DNA of 55,372 nucleotides, taken from the NCBI RefSeq assembly GCF_000315625.1, contig NW_005434665.1, positions 849,188-904,559 of the forward strand. The letters are read 5' to 3'. Both the position numbers and the translations under genes were made by a program. This document shows positions 21,457-31,995 of the stretch, piece after piece. Within the stretch, counting starts at the first letter, position 1. Each line of letters begins with the position of its first letter. The notes under the pieces are model-generated. The model had not been told where the DNA came from, did not search any database, and saw nothing but the letters and a program-made list of their open reading frames with translations. This stretch comes from Guillardia theta CCMP2712. Its lineage: Eukaryota > Cryptophyceae > Pyrenomonadales > Geminigeraceae.

Positions 21457-24400
21457 ATGATGCAGCACGAAGTATCGATATCGAAGGACTTTGAGGACAT
21501 GCCGCCTTCCTTCATCTGTCCCATCACGAATGAGATGATGCGGGATCCTGGTATGTTCTGGTGTTGGAGCATGGCAGTGTGGTGACTTACCTGCAGTTTC
21601 CACGTGTGACGGGCACAGCTATGAAAGGAGCGCGATAGAGGATTGGTTGCAGAAGCACAACACGAGCCCAGTGACGAACCTTCTGCTGGAGAGCACCATC
21701 CTTATCCCCGTGCATGCGCTGAGGAACAGCATCGAGGAATGGTGCCAGAAGAAGGTGAAGTCGGTGCTGAAGCTGTCTGACTTGAAGATGGACGAGATTG
21801 CTCTCCATTCTAACTCCACCAAGGAGATCTTTCGAGCGGAGACCAAGAAGTCTGGGATGCCTTCGAGCGTTGCCGTCTTGAAGCTCTCAAAACACGCAAA
21901 GCTGAAAGAAGCCAACCTCTTCATGAAGATCAGCAATCATCCATCCATCGTCAGCTTCTTCGGCTTGTGCTATGAAGATAACGAACGATACCTTGTGACC
22001 GAGTACTCGGAGCACGGGTCTGTGAATGATGCCATGGAGCGATTTGAGGACGATTTCACCATGCAGCACAAGCTTGTGATAGTCCAGCAGGCATGCAGCG
22101 CGATGTCCTACTTGTCGGACTCGTCTCTGCTCCACGGCAATCTGCAAGCGAGGAATATCTTGTTGTTTGAGTTCGACAAAGAAGATCACTCAAAGCTGGT
22201 TGCCAAGATCTCTGACTGTCTGCACCCCCTGCAGCAGTACGATGATGCAAACTTCGCCTCTGACTACTTGAGGAGGGTACGATACCTTCCGCCGGAGACC
22301 CTGATGAAGAGGAGGTTCACCACCAAGAGTGACGTGTGGGCCTTCGCTGTCACGGCCTGGGAGATCATATCGGGAGGCATGCTTCCGTACTGGGAGCTGG
22401 CGGATGAAGCAGAGGTGAAGCGTAAGGTGTCGCAGGGCTACCGACTTGCGAGGCCGCAAGAGCTTGACAACCACTGGGAGCAGCTCTGGAAGACCCTGAG
22501 AGACTGCTGGGATACAAACCCCAAGGCCCGTCCTTCTTTTCAGGACATCCTGTCGTCGGTGTCTGCAGAGGAGGGCGCTGCAGCTGCAGCTACTGTACCT
22601 GTTGAGCCAGCCGCGGGTTCAGAGGGGAATCGATCAGGTTCTCCTGAATCGCCTCAGAAGAAGCGGCAGCTGAGTGCGGTCGAGTCATCTGAGGGAGGAG
22701 GAGGCGGGGGTTCGAGTGCTGGGCAGCACCCTGCAAAGATTGCAAGGGCAGCTGAGCATGCAAAGCCGTCGGAGGCGTCCATGGTGGGCAAGATCCCACA
22801 AGACGTGAACTCGAGTTCGAGACCAGGTGGGGACCAGCAGCAGGTGGAGTTCTCGGGGAGAGTCACCTACTTTGCGGGCTCCAAGGAAGCCTTCATGGAG
22901 TCGATAGATGGGAAGGTTCTGGGTTTCATCCCCAGCGCGATATGGCAAAGCCAAAGCCCGACCCTGGGGATCAATGACCTGGTCAAGGCCATGGCGGTCC
23001 CCATGCTGAACAACCCGCAGCAGTACGAGGTTGTCAGGATTGTCGATGTCAGGAAGAGCTCGAGCGAGCAGCCAGTTGTGTCGCCCCTGATCAGGGACAC
23101 TGTCGTGAAGAAGGAGAAGATCGACCCCAGCCCACCAGCTAGCAGCACAACGCTGAGCTCGTTCCTCCACGGGGACAGCACGCAAGCGCAGCAGAGCCGG
23201 AGCCCGTTGGTGAGCAGGCCAGACGATCTTTCATCGTCCTTCTCAGGCCTCGCGCGATCGGCGAAGACAACCAGAGCTGGCGACCAAGTTGATGGGGAGG
23301 TGAAGGAGAGCCCCACCGGGGTGAAGGAGGATGCGTCAAGGCCATCGTCGAAGCCATCTGGTGTCTTGTGCTTCTTGATTGTTTCTTGGAAATGACGAGA
23401 GGATGCAGAGAGCTGGAGGCAGGTCGTTGAAAGTGACGCCTATGATCCCGTGGCAGCGTTTGAAAGCGATCCAAGGGAGGAAGAGAGCAGACGCATGACT
23501 TCGACTCATTCGCGACAGTGAGCCTTCTACCTCGAATCCTTCAAAACCCTCCACTCCCCCCCCACACCTTTCTTCCGCAATCTTGTTTAAACGATTTCCT
23601 CCCTCCAGTTTCTTTCTTTTTCGTGTTTGTTCCTCCCACTCCCGTCGTTCTCCCACTTCTTCCTGCTGATCATGTTCTCAGAAGCCCCCATAGATCTGCC
23701 GCCTCAAATCAGGAGGCGATTGCTCTGGCTCCCGCACCTTCGCCTCCCGTGCAAGACAACGGGATGCATGTGCTGGGCGCCTTTGCGACCTATGGCTGCG
23801 CGAAGGATTACAAGACGGTGGTATCGATGAAGGATGAGGTGGTTGCCATCGCTCGGAGGATCGATGCGGATCAACCGAAGCTGGCGATGGTGATTTTCAA
23901 GGGGCTGGGGGAGGCATACTTCAGCTTGGGGAACTACAGGAACTCCCTCGAGATGCACCACGATCAGCTGAGAATCGCTGACAAGATCGGGGACGATGAG
24001 AACAAGAAGATCGCCTACAAGTGCCTGCACAGGGCGTACGTGCTGCTCAAGGACGTGAAGATGCAGGAGAAGACTCTGAAGAGCCTCCTTGACGTCTGTC
24101 ACACTTGTGTGGATGTTCAGACCGAGATTGACACCTTGAGGGAGCTGGAGGGGCTCTACATCGCGACGAAGGACAGGTTCAACTTGATCGAGACCCTGAG
24201 CAAGCTGCTCAGGATCTACACCGAGACTCAGATGACAGACGCGGCGAAGCGGGTCAGGGCCCACCTGACCTCCCTCATGGCGGAGGTGGAAAGGGAGCTG
24301 GAGAGGACCTCGTCTTCCTCGGAGGACTTCAGCAAGCGCTACCTCGACTACGGGAACATTCTCCATGCGCTGGGTAAGTTCGATCAGGCCGTGGATATCT

Positions 24401-26169
24401 ACAGGAAGTTTGTCCGGTCGGATCAGGGTGGAAAAGCCTCGAGCAAGGAGCCGATGGCGCAAGAGCAGCCCCGATCATGGGACAAGCAGGAGAGAAAGGG
24501 GAGACCGGACTCAAGCTCTGGAAGCAGCAGCAAGAGGCCCTACGAATCCAGCGATGGAGTTCACGACGACGGCGATCGGCATAAGAAGAGGGACCTTCCC
24601 TCTCTGCGATTTACCGGGAGTATCCTGACCATCCTAAACTCCAGCGCCATCCTGGAGTCGGAGTACGATTCTAGCAAGATCGAGGTTCCGTACGACCTCT
24701 TCAAGCAGAGCAAGACCTACGTCAGGATCGGTTCGAAGCTGACGGTTGAGGCGCGGAGGTGTCCTCCCAACGAGACGGAAGCGACTTACCTGGCGACTGC
24801 CATCGTCAATGATGGCGCGGGAGCAGCGGATAGTGGACACGGGAGCAAGCAGAACCCTGGGCCGTCGGGAGGAGGCGACAGGAGTCCGTTAGGAGAAAAG
24901 TCGTACGAGGTTGGCGTCACGATTGAAGTTGTGAGGGAAGGGATCAAGAAGATGTTCGCCGTCCGATCGATCGTGCGAGGAAGCACCGCAGACATGCAGG
25001 GGCTGCTCGTTGGTGACGTCATCATCAGCATCGACAACACGCCATGCGCTGGGATGAGCTTCGAGCAGGTCGAGTCGAGGCTGCGCGGGCCCAAGGACTC
25101 GGTGGTGAGGCTCAAGTACGAGAGGCAGAGGTCGCGCAACCAGGACTACGTCTCCGTCGGCTTCGTGTCGCTCTGCTGTACCATCCCCGTCTCCCACGTC
25201 TCCCAGAGCAGCTCCTTGTCCTCGGAGGCGAAGAGAGCCTTTCGCATCCTCAAGGAGTCGCTGGAGAACTTGCAGGACCGAGCGACGAAGCTGAATGTGA
25301 GTGAGGTGACGGATTGATCGCTTCCTGACCTGGCGGCCAGAACTGGCTGGATTGGGCGTTCTCTGTCGAGGGAAAGTTTGCCGGCCCCATTGCAGCCCGA
25401 CACATCAAGGCGGAGCTGAGCTCTCGGCTGGTGGCGATGGGGAAGGGTTCCTTCTCGGAGAAGGTGAGAGGAGAAAGGGGAGGAGGGTGGACGAGCACGA
25501 GCACGAGCACGAGGAGCTGAGGGGACTGATGAAGGAGCTGAGGGGGCGAGCAGTTCAAAGTGGAGAGGGGGTGATGGATGAGGGAGTGTTTGTTTCCTGC
25601 ATGCCGAAATTTTACGATCTACAGGACCTTGGCTACTCTCGTTTCTCGGATTTTCTACAAGATGCCATGGATCACGGTAAGTTGCTGCCGATGTCTCGCA
25701 TCCTACTGTCTTCTTCCTTCCTTTTTGCCTTGTCTCCTCCCCTCTCCTGTTTTCTCCTCTCCTCTACTCCTGTGTCCTCTCCCCTCTCCTCTCCTCTCCG
25801 CTCCTTATCTTCCCTCCTCTTGTCCTCTCCTCCCCTACCCTCCCCTACCCTCTCCTCTCGTCTGCTCTCGTCTCGTCTCGTCTCGTCTCGTCTCCTCTCC
25901 TCTCCTCATGTCTTGGTCGCCTTGCAGGAGTGGTGACCATCATCTGGGTGGAGAACAAGGTCTGGGTTGACACCTTCGGGTCAAAGTTCGTGGCCCCGAA
26001 GCTGGTCAAGAAGGTGGAGGCGAAGAACATCTGCCGTCACTGGCAGAGAGGCTACTGCAAGGACGGGGCCATTTGCCCATACATTCACAATGAGAGCTGC
26101 AAGCTCTGGCTCAGATACGGCCACTGCCCCCGGGGCTCCAAGTGCTCCCTGCTGCACATGTACACATGA
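21457..26169 (+). CDS. U-box / pseudokinase / TPR / PDZ / LOTUS-like / CCCH multidomain protein
   Basis: Seven exons join with all phases consistent: 21457..21550, 21597..23360, 23409..23517, 23682..25296, 25341..25463, 25517..25676 and 25928..26169, giving about 1368 residues. In order I see the following. A U-box (about 18-82) spans the first intron as FICPITNEMMRDPV and STCDGHSYERSAIEDWL. A tyrosine-kinase-like fold (about 95-345) has VAVLK (K127), HGNLQARN (211-218), DCL instead of DFG (238-240) and SDVWAFAVTAWEI. A possible beta-barrel segment lies at about 448-516 and a similar one at about 963-1032. A TPR-like region covers about 685-830 (GLGEAYFSLGNYRNSLEMH). A PDZ domain lies at about 1063-1138 (GLLVGDVIISIDN). 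A LOTUS-like segment lies at about 1235-1305 (LQDLGYSRFSDFLQDAMDHG). Two CCCH fingers (C-x7-C-x5-C-x3-H and C-x8-C-x5-C-x3-H) end the protein. It may be a ubiquitin ligase acting on RNA-protein complexes; that is inference. Confidence 0.8.
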
Positions 26170-26286
26170 GGGGGCGAGAGGAGGGGGCGACATGGGAGGG
26201 ACGAGGAGGGGTTCGGAGGGTTTTTGTAACATATCAGTGAATGAGTTAAGTATGATAACGGGAGCGGAGCGTTCATGGCAATCTCA

Positions 26287-27935
26287 TCAGAGCTCTCTCC
26301 CCGCCCGCCTGCCCCCCTCCTGATACTCGCTGATGACGTTGGTGCAGTGCTGCATCCAGTCCACTAGCTCCTTCCAGAGGCTCTCTATCACCTCCCGCCA
26401 GTCCACCTGAGGATACGCCATCATGATCGCCCTCCGTAGAACCTGCAAGACCGTCAGGCTCGCTGGCGCCTTCCCCCGCCCTCGTCCTACCAAGACGAAG
26501 ATGCAGCTGAGGAGGAAGCGGATGACGGAGTTGAGGAAAAGCTCGTCCTCCGAGGGAGGAGGCACGTTGTGCCCCTCGACCCTCGTCAGTCGCTGCCTGT
26601 GCGTCCTCACCGCCCGTGGCACCTCTGCCCGAGCTGGAGCTCTCCCCTGCAGGCCCCTCAGCTCAGCCCTGCGCGCAAGCCCTCTGCTCACCATCGTGTG
26701 CTGCGGAGGACGAGCTTCGTTCCTCTGCACGCCAGTCCGCTGGACGGCAGCTGGGCTACTCGAGGCTGGAGGGGCCACAGCTGGGATGACAAGTCAGGCA
26801 GTCGAGCAGCTGGCGATCAGCTCACCTGCGCTCTCAGCAGCAGGAGTGACGCAACTTCCTCCCTCCTCCCCCGCTGACTCGCCATGTCGAGCTCCATCGC
26901 GGCCCCCCATGCCCGCAGCGCTCGGGGCTCCCTCCTGGCGAACAGCTGAAGGTGCTGCTGGGCCTTCTTGAGCCTCCCTCCCCTCCTGCACGCTCGGGGT
27001 GGCTGCTGGGGCAGCAGCAGCAGCACTCGCCGCGCCCCTGCCTCCTGCCGCGGCAGGGGAGGAGCCAGCTGGGGAAGTGTGGGCTCGTTGCAAGAAGTCT
27101 TGGAAGGCTTCCAGCATCCTGTTGGGCGTTAGCTGAGCGATAGGAGCGATAGGGGGATCGCTCACCCGTGGGTGCGGAGGGAGGCGGCCGAGTTCTCCTT
27201 GGATTTCTCCGCTAGCTTTCTGAGCAGCCGATCAGCCCGCACTCTCCTGTCTCTCCCCCTCACCTCCTCTCCTCGTCGCTGTAGTCGAGAGCCGCGATGG
27301 CTCCGTTCCCCGGAGTCGGCATGAAGCTCTGGATGGCAGTGAGGGCTGCAGTGGAGACGCGTCAGACGAGTCCAGCACCAGTCCAGCTGAACACTAGCTG
27401 ACGGACCTGTACGGATATCCCAACCAGGCTGCCATAGCTCGGGGTGGTGCTGGGAGATGCTGAGGCAGATCTTCTTGCCGACCTCGAACCTCCCCTGAGG
27501 GCACAGGAACATGAACTCTGGAGGCTTGTGGGGGTACTGAGGACGGGAAATCTATCAGCGTCTTTTGAAACTGACAGGGCAGCATCGAAACTCTCACGCT
27601 CGCTTTCAAAGCACACCTCATCGCGACACAGCAACCAGCACATCAGTCAGGGAGCAAACGTCACCTGCGACGGTAGGATGATCCTGCCATGGTAGAGCCC
27701 TCCAGCGAACGGAGTGTCGGAAGGTCCTCGCAGCACAAAGTGCCAGTCGAACAAGTTCTCCTCGACCGGGTGAGCTTCAAAATCGTCGGACGGGTCCGCT
27801 TGCTGATCGTTACATGCACCCAAGTAAGCGGTGCAGCTGAGGAGGTAAAGGGAGCTTAGGGGGTCTCACCAGTTTCTTCAATTCACTCAGAATCCTACGA
27901 ATAGCAGGATTGTTTGTGTTAAGCTGTGAAGACAT
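26287..27935 (-). CDS. UBE2J: UBE2J-type ER-anchored ubiquitin-conjugating enzyme (E2)
   Basis: The ATG is at 27933-27935 (MSSQLNTNNPAIRRILSELKKL) and the TGA at 26287-26289. Later exons encode LFDWHFVLRGPSDTPFAGG, YHGRIILPSQ, YPHKPPEFMFLCPQGRFEV and GKKICLSISQHHPELWQPGW. This is the UBC fold as it appears in the UBE2J/Ubc6 subgroup, with the catalytic Cys in KKICLSI followed by the subgroup's HHPE-WQPxW. A disordered Ala/Ser/Pro/Gln-rich linker follows. The final exon has a hydrophobic stretch (SVIRFLLSCIFVLVG) that may be the tail anchor, although about 60 polar residues follow it, which is unusual. UBE2J enzymes work in ER-associated degradation. The gene converges on the U-box gene, with stop codons only 117 bases apart. 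I cannot choose between J1 and J2. Confidence 0.85.
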
Positions 27936-28527
27936 TCTTCCTTCCTGCCGCAAGCCAGCAGATACCCCTCACTCTCTTATCTCTTATGTTCCGATCTGCC
28001 AACGCTGGTGTCAATCAATAGTCCAAAGCACAATATTTACTGCTGTCGACAGGGGAGAAAGAAAACAACATCTCAAGCAAAGCTATCAGAGAGTGTTGTT
28101 CTTTATCATAGCATGACTTCTACTTGACTAGCAATGCATAAAATCAAAGCATCTATTTCTATGCCCCGCTGCAAAATTCTACAACCTTTCCTGTTCTCAT
28201 ATCCTCACCATTCACTTCTTCGTCCTTCTCTCTTTGCTTCGTTTAAATCCTTAGATACAAATATCTGCTTCTTTCGTTCTGAATTCTCTTACACACTTTC
28301 TATTTTTGATGTAGCATAGGCGTTCCTTCCAGCCAACCATCCACCACCTCCACTCACAGATTCCTCTCTACTTCTCTTCTTCTGATCTCTCTTCTTCTCC
28401 ATCTCCTCTCTTCTCGTTCTTCTCCTTCTCTACATCATGTTTTCCTTCTCTTCTCCTCTACTCTCGCATCTTCAACTACCTACCTCCTCCCTTCCCTTTT
28501 CTCCTCCCATGTCACCTTCTTACGATC
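27936..28527. other. Spacer upstream of the UBE2J-like gene
   Basis: Promoter-side spacer of the leftward UBE2J-like gene. A/T-richer at first, then a long pyrimidine-rich stretch from about 28320. No supported gene. Confidence 0.4.
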
Positions 28528-28710
28528 GTCTCCACCCCACCCCCCCAAATCCAGCGGAGTACCCCATCACCCGCCCTAAGGAATTCAACCTACCCCCACC
28601 CATATATTTTCCCCAAACATACCCCCTTCTAAAAATTTACCTACCCCTGATTTTCTATGACAATACTACCCCCCCCGACCTGCCCCCACCCGTTTGCTGG
28701 CCGTTGGATC
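28528..28710. repeat. ACCCC-rich island 3 (reverse orientation)
   Basis: Dense CCCCAC, TACCCCC and CTACCCC words. This is the reverse complement of the GGGGT words in the other islands, including CTACCCCTGATTTTC. Confidence 0.6.
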
Positions 28711-29274
28711 GCAATGGTGGAAGGCGACGGGAGGAGGAGAAGCGCATGGAACAGGACGGGTGAGACGAAGAGGAGGAGAGAGGAGAAGGATGAGTATAAG
28801 AAACGTGATCATGATGAGATGAGATCGTAAGCAGAGTTGCTGAAAGATGATTGGTGAGCTGTGTATGTTATGATCGAGTCAAATTGGTGTCGATGGAAGG
28901 TAGATTATCGTCGGGAACGACAACCAAAGCGCGCTCAAGATCCGTAAAGATGCAGAATGAGATCGTTGACGAGGATCCATGAAACTAGCAGCAACGAATG
29001 CTATGTTCACGACCGGTGGAGAGAACGGAGCGATTAGAGCAGGCGTTACGATCGTTTTGTTCTATCTCTGCTGTGATAATGTTATTAGACATCCTGATGA
29101 TACGTGTGTTGTGACCACTTGCATTCTTCACTGCCTTACACTGAACATCTCCTCCAGGCTCGTCATTGTATGCAACGTCGTCGAGGCAGTCTCTCACCGC
29201 AAGCGCATGCCTCATGGTGCGTTCCCAACCTCCACATTATCGGCCCGTGCGCTTCTCCGTCTCACCCATCCACC
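28711..29274. other. Spacer or 5' region of the coiled-coil gene
   Basis: Nothing is firmly recognisable. Candidate splice acceptors at about 29152 (CTCCTCCAG/GCTCG) and donor-like GTGCGTT near 29217 suggest that 5' exons of the following gene may lie here. Confidence 0.3.
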
Positions 29275-31368
29275 ATGCAGAGGCTGAGGGATAACGTCAT
29301 GAAGACAGACGACGTGGGGAGCAAAGAGGTCAAAAGCAACCCCAGCACGAGGAGATGCGGCATGAGAGGCTGACTTCTGTAGCAGGTTGGGGGAAGGACG
29401 AAGAGTAAGAGAGAAGATCCGGGGTAAGTTTGTCGATCTCAGCCTCGTCATTCCTTGATGATTGTTTGCTGCAGCTCTCTTGACACAGACGAGGGCGAGA
29501 ACAAAGTTAGGAAGTCCTACAACGTCGTCCTCCAGGCAGGCTTGCAGTAGCGGCGTATCGTCCCAGCCTGACGATCTGATTGGCAGTTGGCCGATGCAAC
29601 TAGAATGACAGGATCGAAGACGGTGACCAAAGAGTCCGTTTCTTGCATACCCTTGACCTCTTCCGCAGGAGTTGGACCCCAACGATGTCCCAGCGTGGAG
29701 AACGAAGATGTGTCAAAACCGAATGTCTATCCTGGAGGTGAATGAAATGTTGCTCGATCCTCCCGCTTTCTTGAGGCTGATCTCGCAACTCCGCGATCAG
29801 GGGGAGAAACACAAGCTGGAGCTCAAGAAGCGCCTGGTCACAGCTGAGATAGAAAGGAAGACGGTGAGTTCTCCCCTTCGTGCAAAGTTTGAGCCCTTCT
29901 AATCCTGGACGCGAAAGGCGCTGAGGAATCGAGCAGCAGAGGACCTCTCAGGGAAGATGAAGGAGGTGGAGTATGTGGAGACGTAAGCTTGCTTCATGGA
30001 GGGAGAGAAGGGATCTTTGATGTGCACGCGTTTCGCAGCCAGATCAAGGAGTTTCGGAACATGCTGCAAGATCGAGAGAAAGTGGTAAGTTCGACATGGT
30101 CGGCGTTATCGGCCCTGTTGACTCTCGCTTGAAGGTGGCTGAGCATACAGCTGCTCAGAAGGAGGCGGTTCTTGCGGACACTAGAGAAATCGGAATGATG
30201 GTAGGGCAGGATACTCCACTCCGTCCTCCTCCTGCTCTCCTCCTCCTCAACCACCTCCTGCTCCCACTCCCACTCCCACTCCCACTCCCACTCCCACTCC
30301 CACTCCACTCCCACTCCCGCATTTTCGTTCCCTCCTTCTGCTTCTACTCCAGGATCTGCCTGCTCCGTTACATCTCCCTCGTCTCCTTCCTTCTTCCTCT
30401 GCATGGTTTGACAAGGATGGTCAGATGCGCAGTGCACAGTCAGCACGGGAGCGGAATGTTTCAACGTTCGCTGCGTTCGACCTTGCGGTGATGCTGGTCA
30501 TCCTACCGAGCTCATCCTCTGAGACCGTCGCAGGAGCGGACGAGGAGGAACCACGAGGCTACGAGGACGCAGACTCTGAACATCAGGAGCCTGTTCTCCT
30601 CCATCGGTTTGTAGTCTTGCTTTCGTGTTGGGCCAAGTTGGTGACGTAGCGACCGGGCAGCGGCCGAGAAGATCTCCAATGGGATAACAATGCGCCATGA
30701 AAGGTTGCAGGAGCGTTGAAGCTATCCTTTCCTCTAATTGTCGACAACAGAAAGAAGAACATGGAAACCATCGAGGCCCTCAACAAGGTATCTTTCCCAC
30801 CTCCTCCCTGCCCCACGGATCTCAACAGCGTTCCAGGCTGAGCTGGCCAGGCTGCAGGGGTTGAACGAGACGGTCAAGAGGGAGCAGGTCGATCCAGCTC
30901 CCATGGGAAGGAGCAAGTCTGACTTGAGTGTTGTGCAGGAGCTATCCGCCAAGAGGCTAAAGGAGAAGGTGATACCCTGCCTGTGCTGAGCCAGAGGGAT
31001 GACAAGTCTATGCAGATCGACCTGACGCAGAGGAAGAGGACGGAGGAGGTGGAGTCGCCGCGCGTGCTCCGCGCTCCCACTCAGTGACACTGTCCTTGTA
31101 GTACCTTGCGAACAGGACTGCTCAGTTTAACGAGTTCAAGAAGGCAGCCATGGTGAAACTTGGGCAGGAGATGCTCTCCTTGATCTCACTGTTGCTGATG
31201 TTGCAGGTGACATCGGACATGCAAGATAAGGCAGCGAAGATCGTAGAGGAGCTGAGAGAAACCTTCGAGGTGATGCGCGACCTGCTGTTGCGTCATCGTT
31301 GCTCTCTTGCTTGACAGGATTTCTTGCAGAACACAAGAGATCTCGAGAGAAAACTGAGAAAAATATGA
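29275..31368 (+). CDS. Unrecognised coiled-coil protein, many short exons
   Basis: A chain of small plus-strand exons can be followed to the TGA at 31366-31368. The clear ones encode VRKSYNVVLQ, then ELDPNDVPAWRTKMCQNRMS (from 29669), RLISQLRDQGEKHKLELKKR, ALRNRAAEDLSGKMKEVEY, QIKEFRNMLQDREK, NRKKNMETIEALNK, AFQAELARLQGLNETVKRE, YLANRTAQFNEFKK, VTSDMQDKAAKIVEELRETF and DFLQNTRDLERKLRKI. Nearly all is charged heptad-rich helix, so a long coiled coil is likely; I recognise no family. One junction (29536..29668) would need a GC donor. The start is uncertain: 29275 is simply an ATG in MQRLRDNVMKTDD. A reverse-strand frame at 29212..29682 faintly resembles an ankyrin repeat, but the plus-strand exons explain the region better. 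Confidence 0.5.
30261..30318. repeat. (CTCCCA)n microsatellite
   Basis: About nine CTCCCA units within a probable intron of the coiled-coil gene. Confidence 0.85.
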
Positions 31369-31995
31369 AGAGTGAGAAGATCAACCAATAGACAAAATGC
31401 TTAGTCTCTGTACAACATCGCCCTCTCTTGATTCCCCTTCCCTATACCCTCTCTCTCTCTCCTCCTCTCCCCTCGTGTTCTCCTCTCCTCTCCTCTCCCC
31501 TCGTCTCCTCTCCTCTCCTCTCCTCTTGCATGTCAAGCTCTCATCGGAGCCTCATCGCGCCTGCAGCTTTTGTAATAAAGTTACTCAGAGCTCTCTTTCC
31601 CTATGTTTCGTGGGTAACATAGCTAAAATAGCTTAAACTCGCCTCCGCCTCAGATTTCAATTATTGTTTTTTAGAGGACAGCAATTGCAATTAATGCAAC
31701 GACATTTCAGCAGTCTAATTCGGGTGGGGCAGCTTTCACTACCCTGACGACATTTCGCGTCAAATGCTCGTTTAACGCCTCTGCCATCTGCTCCGCATCC
31801 TCGTCCTCCCCACACCCTCCCATCCTCCTCGTCCTCCCTCCTTCCCTCCCTCCTCCTCCTCGTCTCCTCCTCGTCTGACTACTTACTTCTCCTCTCTCCT
31901 TCGTTGCTCCCCTCCTCCTCTCTCTTCCATTTTCCTTCGTCACCATCATTCCTCTTGCCCACCTGCGTTCACTTGCTCCTCGCCCGGGTCCAGCT
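31369..31995. other. Spacer before the secreted-protein gene
   Basis: Pyrimidine-rich repeats (CTCCTCTC type at 31460-31530), then a short A/T-rich stretch near 31650-31700 and more CTCC repeats. This holds the 3' UTR of the coiled-coil gene and the promoter of the next. AATAAAG at 31573-31579 could be a polyadenylation signal. Confidence 0.4.

Noticed and set aside
29212-29682. Reverse-strand frame with a faint ankyrin-like stretch (TPLLQACLEDDVV)
   Set aside because: Only one poor repeat. Plus-strand exons with good splice sites and coiled-coil continuity explain the same bases better.
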